Below, piece after piece: positions 7,771-14,216 of a stretch of 18,815 nt of DNA. Under the pieces are notes generated by a model. The model did no database searches and was not told the origin of the DNA. It was given only the letters and a program-made list of their open reading frames with translations. Both the position numbers and the translations under genes were made by a program. The stretch comes from JANRKT01 sp033763355. GTDB lineage: Bacteria > Bacteroidota > Bacteroidia > Chitinophagales > Chitinophagaceae. Position 1 is the first letter of the stretch; each line of letters begins with the position of its first letter. The stretch is taken from assembly GCA_033763355.1 (NCBI GenBank), contig JANRKT010000019.1, positions 1 through 18,815 on the forward strand, written 5' to 3'.

Positions 7771-8013
7771 ATGAGCAAACAAAACAAAACTGAGACAAGA
7801 AGGCGTTTCGTATTGTGGGGGCTGAATATTATGGGTGCACTTGCTGCTGCAAACTTTTTATTTGTAGCCAGAAAAAAAAGAAAAAGTACAACAGTAAAAA
7901 TGCTGTCGCAGGATGGCAAACTGGTAGAACTTGATATCACGAAACTTCCGCAACAAAGAAAACAGACCAGGATTACAGATACTGAACTTCAGCAATGGGT
8001 AAAAAATAAATAA
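7771..8013 (+). CDS. 80-aa membrane protein resembling the N-terminus of the Fe-S subunit
   Basis: A small protein with a twin-arginine-like start (ETRRRFVLWG, residues 8-17), one hydrophobic segment (about 13-33), a basic cluster RKKRK and a soluble tail of about 45 residues. It has no cysteine. Residues 41-60 (TVKMLSQDGKLVELDITKLP) align without gaps to residues 45-64 of the Fe-S protein encoded next, sharing 9 of 20 positions, and both follow an RR signal segment. It may therefore be a detached copy of the N-terminal membrane and interface module of that protein. It begins 22 nt before the Fe-S gene ends its leader gap and is in the same orientation, so co-expression is likely. A subunit or assembly role in the membrane complex is plausible; I do not recognise a named family. 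Confidence 0.75.
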   Translation: MSKQNKTETRRRFVLWGLNIMGALAAANFLFVARKKRKSTTVKMLSQDGKLVELDITKLPQQRKQTRITDTELQQWVKNK

Positions 8014-8035
8014 AGTCAGCCTAAACCAACTGTTC

Positions 8036-8971
8036 ATGAAAAATAACAATACATCCCGCAGGCAATTCCTCGTTTCTGGCATCATGGCCGGTCTGGCCAC
8101 AGGGTGTTCTTCTCGGAAAGATCCTTTTACTGCAACAGCTGAAAATGAGATTCAGGCATCAGGCGAAAAAGTAAAACTTTTATCAACAGACGGTGAGGTT
8201 ATTGAAGTTGATAAAGCTTTTCTCAAACCTGTTCCCCATATACCTCAGGTATCCAATGCCGAAGCAAGAAAGGGAATTGCGGGGAAAAAGTTTGTAATGG
8301 TAATTGATCTTTCCCGCTGCAAAAATTTAAAAAAATGCCAGAGTGCATGCAACCACATGCATCATGTACACGGCGGACAAAACTGGGTAAAGATATACCC
8401 CATGCAGGATTCAGAAAACAGCGCCCCTTACTGGCAACCTGCTACCTGCATGCATTGCGATGAACCGCCCTGCGTAAAGGTTTGTCCTGTTGATGCCACG
8501 TTTAAGCGGCAGGATGGAATTGTATTGATTGACAGTGACCGTTGCGTTGGCTGCAGGTTTTGCATGGCTGCATGCCCTTATTCCACACGTGTGTTTAACT
8601 GGGAAAAACCTGAATTACCGGAAGAGATTGCACAACAGGAATATTCATGCGAAACAAGTGTTCCACAAAAAATCGGCACAGTTGGCAAATGCGATTTTTG
8701 TCCTGATATGGTTCGCAAGGGTGAATTACCCCATTGTGTAACAGCTTGCCCGAATGGTGTTTTCTTTTTTGGCGACATGAATGAAGACTCCGTAACCAAC
8801 GGCCCTGAAACTTTTCGCTTCAGCGAACTGATCCGCGACAAAGCGGGTTATCGCTTAATGGAAGATCTGGGTACCAAACCAAGTGTTTACTACCTGCCCC
8901 CTGTTAACCGGAATTTTAAATTTGAAGAGGGACTGAAAACAGAAGAAAACAAGGATAACCATTTAAAATAA
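8036..8971 (+). CDS. Tat-exported multi-cluster Fe-S electron-transfer subunit (DmsB/NrfC/ActB-like)
   Basis: A 311-aa periplasmic ferredoxin-type subunit. The twin-arginine signal SRRQFL (residues 7-12) is followed by a hydrophobic stretch and a possible lipidated Cys24 (ATGC). Four cysteine groups follow. Group 1 has C95, C101 and C105, with Leu98 where a ligand Cys is expected. Group 2 is CMHCDEPPCVKVCP (138-151). Group 3 is CVGCRFCMAACP (170-181). Group 4 is C219, C222, C234 and C238. That makes 15 of 16 canonical ligands, so three [4Fe-4S] clusters and one altered, probably [3Fe-4S], cluster are expected. Such subunits carry electrons between an NrfD-type quinol-binding membrane protein and a catalytic subunit or cytochrome. 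The NrfD gene follows after 4 nt. No molybdopterin partner is encoded here. Confidence 0.93.
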   Translation: MKNNNTSRRQFLVSGIMAGLATGCSSRKDPFTATAENEIQASGEKVKLLSTDGEVIEVDKAFLKPVPHIPQVSNAEARKGIAGKKFVMVIDLSRCKNLKKCQSACNHMHHVHGGQNWVKIYPMQDSENSAPYWQPATCMHCDEPPCVKVCPVDATFKRQDGIVLIDSDRCVGCRFCMAACPYSTRVFNWEKPELPEEIAQQEYSCETSVPQKIGTVGKCDFCPDMVRKGELPHCVTACPNGVFFFGDMNEDSVTNGPETFRFSELIRDKAGYRLMEDLGTKPSVYYLPPVNRNFKFEEGLKTEENKDNHLK

Positions 8972-8975
8972 AAAA

Positions 8976-10289
8976 GTGAAAGATTATACCATTATAAATG
9001 CTGATAAAATTGCTGCAGACCTGCTGCCGCAGAAATTTGGCAGGAACGGAAAAATATGGACTGCTGTTTTAATTCTTTTTTGCATAGTTGGATTGTTTGC
9101 TTATTACCGCCAGTTGAGAAAGGGCCTGGTGGTAACAGCGATGAGGGACTATGTTTCCTGGGGCATATACATTTCAAACTTTGTTTTTTTTGTTGCCATC
9201 AGCCTTGTGGGCTCGCTGATAACAGCCATTTTCAGGTTAGCCAATGTAAAATGGAGCACACCGCTTACGAGGATTGCCGAAATCATTGCCATCTCTGCCA
9301 TTGTTTTTGCTTCACTGATCATTATTGTTGACATGGGCCGGCCGGACAGGTTCATGTACCTGTTGTTGTATGCAAGGTTACAGTCGCCCATCATGTGGGA
9401 TGTTATTGTAATTGGTACATATTTTATCATCAGTCTGCTGCTGTTATACCTGCCCCTGCTTCCCGACCTGAAAATTTTAATTAGCGCCAAACAGGCTGCA
9501 GGAAAAGGTTTTCATAAACTGTACCTTTTTTTAGGTTCATTCTGGAAAGGCCTGCCCGAACAATACCGTATCAGCAACAGGGCATTGCATATTTTGTCCA
9601 TTACCATTATTCCGGTAGCTTTTTGCATTCACACCGTTACATCCTGGTTGTTTGCCACTACCTACAGGCCTGGCTGGGACAGTACCAACTTCGGCGCTTA
9701 TTTTGTATCAGGTGCTTTTCTTGTTGGCGCAGGGGCTGTTGTTGTTGCCATGTATATATTCCGCAAAGCCTACAAGCTGGAAGAATACATCACAGAACTG
9801 CATTTTGATAAAATGGGTAAAATAGTGGTGATGCTGGCCATGCTGTACCTGTATTTTAATATCAATGAATACCTCGTTCCCGCATTTAAAATGAAAAAAC
9901 CGGAAGAGGTTCATTTGACACAGCTTCTTGCCGGTGAATTTGCACCAGTATTCTGGTTTGCTATTATCATCGGTATGATCATTCCGATTATCATGCTTCT
10001 TTTTCCCGCAGGAAGAAAACCATTTCCTTTATTTATTGCAGGAATTATGGTAGTTACCGGCGCATGGTTCAAGAGGTATTTGATTGTTACACCAACCCTG
10101 CTTCATCCTTTTTTGCCCATGCACGATGCCCCGGAAACTTACCGGCATTATTTTCCCACATGGGAAGAATGGGCCATTGCCATGGGGTCTCTTGCAGGGG
10201 CCATGCTCATCATTACTGTATTTGCACGCATATTTCCTGTTATTCCCGTTCAGGAAACCATAACTGAAAAAAATGAAAAAGCCGAATAG
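8976..10289 (+). CDS. NrfD/PsrC/ActC-family integral membrane subunit
   Basis: A 437-aa polytopic membrane protein with a GTG start 4 nt after the Fe-S gene stop; no in-frame ATG lies near enough to replace it. I count about ten hydrophobic helices, near residues 27-47, 63-88, 100-124, 140-165, 204-229, 240-262, 282-301, 325-345, 350-371 and 402-427. Recognisable family features include DYVSWGIYISNFVFFVAIS, VDMGRPDR and the late FPTWEEW. NrfD-type proteins bind menaquinol at the periplasmic side and exchange electrons with a four-cluster Fe-S partner. The length and the C-terminal PTWEEW resemble ActC of alternative complex III more than short NrfD proteins. The last 17 nt overlap the next gene, which supports translational coupling. 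Confidence 0.92.
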   Translation: MKDYTIINADKIAADLLPQKFGRNGKIWTAVLILFCIVGLFAYYRQLRKGLVVTAMRDYVSWGIYISNFVFFVAISLVGSLITAIFRLANVKWSTPLTRIAEIIAISAIVFASLIIIVDMGRPDRFMYLLLYARLQSPIMWDVIVIGTYFIISLLLLYLPLLPDLKILISAKQAAGKGFHKLYLFLGSFWKGLPEQYRISNRALHILSITIIPVAFCIHTVTSWLFATTYRPGWDSTNFGAYFVSGAFLVGAGAVVVAMYIFRKAYKLEEYITELHFDKMGKIVVMLAMLYLYFNINEYLVPAFKMKKPEEVHLTQLLAGEFAPVFWFAIIIGMIIPIIMLLFPAGRKPFPLFIAGIMVVTGAWFKRYLIVTPTLLHPFLPMHDAPETYRHYFPTWEEWAIAMGSLAGAMLIITVFARIFPVIPVQETITEKNEKAE

Positions 10290-11178
10290 AAATACAATAC
10301 AATGGCTGCTGGTTATCTCACTGTCAATTGCGGGAATACCAATGTATCCCCAGGATTCAGCAGGAGTGCCCGATATTTCCCTGGCCTATTATGCGCCCCA
10401 TAATAATATTCCCTATGTAATTATTAATACCCGGATGAAAATTGGAAAAAAATTCAGTGTCGTGGCGGGTGTTCCGGTTACCATTTATCTCAATGAGGCA
10501 GTTACTGATAACCTGATGGCGAAACTGACAACGGATGAAAGCGGCCGGGCCAAAGCTGTTATCCCGGCAATCCTGAAACCAGTATGGGATTCGTCTGACG
10601 GGCTTAAGTTTCTTGCTGTTTCCGGCGCTGATAGGAAATTTCCTGAAACCAATGCAGAGTTAACTATAAAAAAAGCAAGGCTTGAAATTGATACCGCCTC
10701 TGAAGAAGGGATGAAAAGCATAACGGCAAAATTGCTGGAGAAAAATGGTAATGAATGGACGCCGGTAAAAGATGCAGAAATGAAAATTGCAGTAAAAAGA
10801 CTGTTGGGTGATCTCTCTGCGGGAGATGAAGAGACTTATACTTCCGATTCAACCGGAATGGCAGCGGCAGAATTCATCCGTGACAGTTTACCCGGGGACA
10901 AGAACGGCAATATTATTATTACCGCCAAAACGGAAGACCATGACACTTACGGAAACCTCGCAGTTGAAAAAATTGTACCCTGGGGTGTTGCCCATGTAAA
11001 CGAAAATACATTTGGTAAAAGAACCCTTTGGGGCACACGTGATAAAACCCCGCTGTGGTTGCTTGGCCTTGCTTCTTTTATTGTAATAGTGGTATGGAGT
11101 GTAATTATTTTTCTGGTTGTACAGATCAGGAAAATAAGGGCTATAGGCAGAAAAAATAATGTGGCCGTTCAATCATAA
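10273..11178 (+). CDS. membrane-anchored periplasmic protein of unknown function at the end of the redox cluster
   Basis: A 301-aa protein starting inside the end of the NrfD-type gene (17-nt overlap), so it is very probably part of the same operon. The N-terminus is a signal peptide or anchor (about 11-26). Two beta-rich segments follow that look like related Ig-like or carboxypeptidase-regulatory-like modules: VPVTIYLNEAV … TTDESGRAKAVIP (about 67-98) and AEMKIAVKRLL … SDSTGMAAAEF (about 168-201). A C-terminal transmembrane helix lies at about 260-284 with a basic cytoplasmic tail RKIRAIGRK. There are no cysteines or cofactor motifs. It may be a structural or accessory subunit presenting a periplasmic domain to the Fe-S/NrfD complex. 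I do not recognise a named family. Confidence 0.8.
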   Translation: MKKPNRNTIQWLLVISLSIAGIPMYPQDSAGVPDISLAYYAPHNNIPYVIINTRMKIGKKFSVVAGVPVTIYLNEAVTDNLMAKLTTDESGRAKAVIPAILKPVWDSSDGLKFLAVSGADRKFPETNAELTIKKARLEIDTASEEGMKSITAKLLEKNGNEWTPVKDAEMKIAVKRLLGDLSAGDEETYTSDSTGMAAAEFIRDSLPGDKNGNIIITAKTEDHDTYGNLAVEKIVPWGVAHVNENTFGKRTLWGTRDKTPLWLLGLASFIVIVVWSVIIFLVVQIRKIRAIGRKNNVAVQS

Positions 11179-11220
11179 ACTTTGCGAACAGGAAAAAATG
11201 AATATAACCGGCTTGTCAGG

Positions 11221-11814
11221 TTACTTATGCTTAAGGTAGGGAATCATTTTCACTGCCCATTCCTTAGCCATTACTGTTGCAACCTTTACATTGCTCTCAT
11301 TCATTTTTGATTCATCGTTGGGCTTTAATAACCAGAAAGAACATGAAACGGCAAGATGCGCTTCCTTCTTTAAAATTAGTTTTTCCAGCGCTTTTTGCGA
11401 AGCAGCAGTTGATCCGGCGCCCAGAGTTATTGCAATAGCCGGTTTGTCTTTTAATCCCTGATGATTTTTAATAAACCTGCTTACAGCCCAATCCGGTTGC
11501 CAGTTGTAGGTATTGGCGCAAAATACGTATCCATTAAATCGACGGCTTTCCATTTTTGTTGCAGCAGCAACAGTAGCTACAGTTACCTGCACACCTTTTA
11601 TTGCCAACGGCTCTCCAAACGCTTTGCAAACTTGTTCATCAAGGTTATAGAAAGGATCGGGGTCATAAACTATCAAGATCTTTTGTGGAGCAGAATTGTT
11701 ACCGTATGACCATTGTTTTGTCCCACCCTCTGCTTTCGCCCAGATTGTTAAAATAATCCATACCACAACAACAGCAAGCATAACGTATAACGCCCGGCGG
11801 AGAAACTTTTTCAT
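11221..11814 (-). CDS. membrane-anchored flavodoxin-like protein
   Basis: A 197-aa protein with a single N-terminal hydrophobic helix (about 8-28) and a soluble alpha/beta domain. The first strand and following loop, KILIVYDPDPFYNLDEQVCKAF, then the VTVATVAAA strand, a NGYVFCANTYNWQPDW segment and a later AIAITLGAGSTAASQKALEKL strand-loop-helix are in the order of a flavodoxin fold. The phosphate-binding loop is not the classic T/S-rich flavodoxin form, so FMN binding is uncertain. It is the last gene of a minus-strand group and lies 69 nt after the DUF6544 gene. It converges with the redox cluster at 42 nt with no obvious terminator. Confidence 0.7.
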   Translation of the reverse strand: MKKFLRRALYVMLAVVVVWIILTIWAKAEGGTKQWSYGNNSAPQKILIVYDPDPFYNLDEQVCKAFGEPLAIKGVQVTVATVAAATKMESRRFNGYVFCANTYNWQPDWAVSRFIKNHQGLKDKPAIAITLGAGSTAASQKALEKLILKKEAHLAVSCSFWLLKPNDESKMNESNVKVATVMAKEWAVKMIPYLKHK

Positions 11815-11883
11815 GATGATAAAATTGAATGAACTGGTTTAATTCCACGTTATAAAACAATGGCTCCAACCGGCGGCCAATTA

Positions 11884-12978
11884 TTATTTAAGGTCTGATA
11901 CATTATATTCAATTTCCTTCAGGTAAAATTTCCCGTAAGTAAATTTCCCTTCAGGATAATGCCACACTGTATCTCCTTCTGACAGGATGTTAAAACCATT
12001 AATATTTTTATACCGGTGCACAGGTGTGGAAAACGGATATTGCCTCATGTCAGCCACTGAAGTACGGTCGCCGGAGATAAAATCAATCAGTTGCCCCTGT
12101 TCATTAAAATAAAGTACCGCCGAAACAGTGATACCCCGGTTGGTGAAAATTGCCTTCACAGAATTGCTGTCAATCATTTTCCATTGAATCCTTTTGTCAA
12201 TTAGCGTTGCCGGTGCCAGCAGGCACATATCATTGAACAGTGTTACTGTTTCTGTTTTGTTCATCACATCGCCGCTTTTTTTTGCAACCGGAAATAAACC
12301 GAACAAACGGATATCCATTGATGCCCTTGCATCGCTGTAGCGGTGGTAGCCCGGAACGGTTACACCAAACTTTTTCCCTTTCATAAAAAACAGGCGGGTG
12401 GGTTCATCAAAAAAATTATACTGCTCTGATGTAAAAGGGAAATAATCTTTTCCTTTGTCTCTCATTTTTCCGCTAAATACTATTCGTACATTTTTAACTT
12501 TAGGCTTGTTTACAGCACCTGCGTATTTCAGGTAACGCTGCACCGGCTCTGGCAGGTGATGAAGGTCTGCTGTAGTAAGTACTTCAACAGGCTTTGCATT
12601 GCTCCTCTGCAGGCTTTTCATCACATCTTTACAATAAGTGTGTTCGAAGCGGTAGTTTCCCCAACTGAGAATGGCCGCAACAATGATAATGGCATTTGTA
12701 ATGGTACCAAGCTTTGCATCCTTCCAGCTCATAATAACTACAAACTGTGAAATTATAACTGCAGCCAATACGATCATCCACCAGTTATCTTTTTTAAATA
12801 AGAACAACGCAGATGATACTATAAAAAGCAAACCCGCAATTAACCATAAAGTGCCCGCTGGTTTTGAAACAGGAATGATCAGTTGCTTCAGTTCAGCATA
12901 ATTAAATGCTTTAGCAAAACCCATGAGGTGGATAAAGCCGTGTGCAAAAATTAAAAAGGCCACTAAATAACGTCCCAT
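11884..12978 (-). CDS. DUF6544-family membrane protein
   Basis: A 364-aa protein. The first about 110 residues hold four hydrophobic helices (about 4-22, 42-60, 66-84 and 90-106). A soluble domain of about 250 residues follows, beginning LPEPVQRYLKYAG, a recurring sequence of the DUF6544 family, and continuing with beta-rich segments such as VRIVFSGKMRDKG and RLFFMKGKKFGVTVPGYHRY. The family has no established function that I know of. The start codon lies within the end of the 67-aa gene upstream (16-nt overlap), suggesting translational coupling. It is flanked by other membrane proteins on the same strand. Confidence 0.78.
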   Translation of the reverse strand: MGRYLVAFLIFAHGFIHLMGFAKAFNYAELKQLIIPVSKPAGTLWLIAGLLFIVSSALFLFKKDNWWMIVLAAVIISQFVVIMSWKDAKLGTITNAIIIVAAILSWGNYRFEHTYCKDVMKSLQRSNAKPVEVLTTADLHHLPEPVQRYLKYAGAVNKPKVKNVRIVFSGKMRDKGKDYFPFTSEQYNFFDEPTRLFFMKGKKFGVTVPGYHRYSDARASMDIRLFGLFPVAKKSGDVMNKTETVTLFNDMCLLAPATLIDKRIQWKMIDSNSVKAIFTNRGITVSAVLYFNEQGQLIDFISGDRTSVADMRQYPFSTPVHRYKNINGFNILSEGDTVWHYPEGKFTYGKFYLKEIEYNVSDLK

Positions 12979-13166
12979 ATCCTTTTATTTATTTTCTGTT
13001 TCACGCCGGAGGTTTTTATCGCAGGGTTTCTGGCTTTTCTCTTTTCTATTTCTTTTTTAATTGTCGCAGGTATTTCCCTGCATGCGCATTGCCTGGCTTG
13101 TTCAATATGCCATTTTATACGCTGCTCCAATGTTGGGTTTTTGGGCATGGGGTGGGCAAATGCCAT
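12963..13166 (-). CDS. small conserved-looking hypothetical protein (67 aa)
   Basis: A 67-residue basic protein. The start may be ATG 13166 or, six residues in, ATG 13148 (MPKNPTLEQRIKWH…), which I slightly prefer because homologue-like small proteins begin there as I recall. It contains a charged helix (TLEQRIKWHIEQARQC), a CAC motif, and a lysine/arginine-rich helix (TIKKEIEKRKARN). It lies 28 nt after the membrane-protein gene at 13195-13671 and overlaps the DUF6544 start by 16 nt. That tight same-strand packing supports it being real. No membrane segment or known domain is visible, and function is unknown. Confidence 0.58.
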   Translation of the reverse strand: MAFAHPMPKNPTLEQRIKWHIEQARQCACREIPATIKKEIEKRKARNPAIKTSGVKQKINKRIWDVI

Positions 13167-13194
13167 TCTTTATTCAATTTCATCTTTCCTCTTT

Positions 13195-13671
13195 TCAGGC
13201 TGGTTTTATTTTTTGCCATATGTATTGTTTGCTATCATTTATAATTATCAGCCAGGCTGCAACAGAAACAATTAATGAGAAAGGAAATGCTGAACCTACC
13301 ATTAATGGTGCAATACTGAGCAGGAAAATGATTGCAGCAATGCAGGCCCATTTAACCCACCAGTCCTTCAGCAACATACCCGTTGCAATCATAAACTGGC
13401 CAATTGCAATTAACGGAATGATAATATGATTATAATGGCTGAACCAGCCATTAATAAAATCTCTGTAAAGGGGTATTGCCAGACGGGCATTATCAAGATA
13501 GCTGTCCGGGTTGGTAAGGCCGATGTACATATTGGTAGCAGAAGCCCAGTAAAAGAGCACCGAAAAGAGGACCCTTGCCCATTTGGTTTTTTTCCAGGCC
13601 ACCACAAGGATAATAATAGCTGCAACCTGAGAGATGATATAAGGAACAAGGTATTGATCAAGGCCTTTCAT
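13195..13671 (-). CDS. four-helix integral membrane protein, unknown function
   Basis: A 158-aa protein made mostly of hydrophobic helices at about 8-25, 32-50, 80-100, 105-125 and 130-147 (four or five crossings). The polar loops include TNPDSYLDNARLAIPLYRDFINGWFSHYN. The last residues are basic. It resembles small DoxX-like or uncharacterised membrane proteins of Bacteroidota, but I cannot assign a family. It is the first gene of a four-gene minus-strand group that runs to 11221, with gaps of 28 nt, an overlap of 16 nt, and 69 nt. Confidence 0.7.
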   Translation of the reverse strand: MKGLDQYLVPYIISQVAAIIILVVAWKKTKWARVLFSVLFYWASATNMYIGLTNPDSYLDNARLAIPLYRDFINGWFSHYNHIIIPLIAIGQFMIATGMLLKDWWVKWACIAAIIFLLSIAPLMVGSAFPFSLIVSVAAWLIIINDSKQYIWQKIKPA

Positions 13672-13760
13672 GCTGTTGACGGTTAAAGCAGATGCGAAAT
13701 TTCAAAATGGAAATATGAATAAAACTGATTATGGTCAGGGTATCCAGTGAGAATAATCTT

Positions 13761-14072
13761 TTAATAGATCCGTAGCCTGCTTCGGGAGAGAGAAGCACTC
13801 GTTATAACATCTTTTCGCCAATTCACGATCAACGATTTAATGTATTGATGACTTTTCTTCGATTTTATTTCCTTTTCTCTTTTTAAAGCTTCCGTCCGTG
13901 ACCCCATCATTTCAAAGTATACTAATCGCCACGGACCTTTAGAGGCGGTGTATTTGCTAAATCCATCAAAATGTTTCGGCATTCTCCTGTCCAAATCATC
14001 ACACTGACCTGTATAAAAGGAAAAATCCTTCATGCTTTGAAGGATATACACAAAGAATTTTCCCTGTTTCAT
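13761..14072 (-). CDS. GIY-YIG nuclease family protein (URI type)
   Basis: A 103-aa stand-alone GIY-YIG domain. The motif strands are FVYI (residues 7-10) and FYTG (19-22). The catalytic arginine is in LDRRMPKH (Arg30, four before His34), and the metal-ligand glutamate is in EALKREKEIKSKK (Glu66). The closest relatives are the UvrC-like small proteins labelled excinuclease subunit C domain proteins, whose biological role is mostly unknown. The ATG at 14072 is only 1 nt from the 3' end of tRNA-Ser. It cannot move far downstream because the GIY strand starts at residue 7. It must therefore be read from the tRNA transcript or a processed leaderless message. The C-terminal ASLSRSRLRIY tail is of low complexity and may be poorly conserved. 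Confidence 0.85.
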   Translation of the reverse strand: MKQGKFFVYILQSMKDFSFYTGQCDDLDRRMPKHFDGFSKYTASKGPWRLVYFEMMGSRTEALKREKEIKSKKSHQYIKSLIVNWRKDVITSASLSRSRLRIY

Positions 14073-14073
14073 G

Positions 14074-14160
14074 CGGAGACTGAGGGATTCGAACCCTCGA
14101 TACGGTTTCCCGTATACACACTTTCCAGGCGTGCTCCTTCAACCACTCGGACAAGTCTCC
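14074..14160 (-). tRNA. tRNA-Ser(GGA)
   Basis: An 87-nt class II tRNA on the minus strand. The acceptor stem is GGAGACT (14154-14160) paired with AGTCTCC (14075-14081), followed by a G discriminator at 14074. The D arm lies in TCCGAGTGGTTGAAGGA. The anticodon loop is CTGGAAA, giving anticodon GGA, which reads UCC and UCU. The long variable arm ATACGG-GAAA-CCGTAT is typical of tRNA-Ser, and the T arm is GAGGG-TTCGAAT-CCCTC. CCA is not encoded. A perfect TAnnTTTG-type element lies 10 nt upstream. Confidence 0.98.
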
Positions 14161-14170
14161 TTTGGGGGTG

Positions 14171-14178
14171 CAAAAGTA
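14171..14178 (-). promoter_or_regulatory. -7 promoter element of tRNA-Ser
   Basis: On the minus strand this reads TACTTTTG, an exact fit to the Bacteroidota -7 consensus TAnnTTTG, ending 10 nt before the tRNA 5' end. A TTTG occurs 24 nt further upstream (14203-14206), slightly beyond the usual spacing for the -33 element. Confidence 0.65.
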
Positions 14179-14216
14179 ACATTTCATGCTAAAACTCCAG
14201 TACAAATCTTGCTGTA

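Noticed and set aside
13061..13429. Plus-strand 122-aa ORF across the minus-strand membrane gene
   Set aside because: It is antisense to a coherent membrane protein; its hydrophobicity mirrors the complementary codons.
13971..14192. Plus-strand 73-aa ORF containing EGFEPSIRFPVYTLSRRAPS
   Set aside because: This is the antisense translation of tRNA-Ser, a well-known spurious protein pattern.
13999..14205. Minus-strand 68-aa ORF containing SRVRIPQSPH
   Set aside because: This is the sense-strand translation of tRNA-Ser itself and is not a protein gene.
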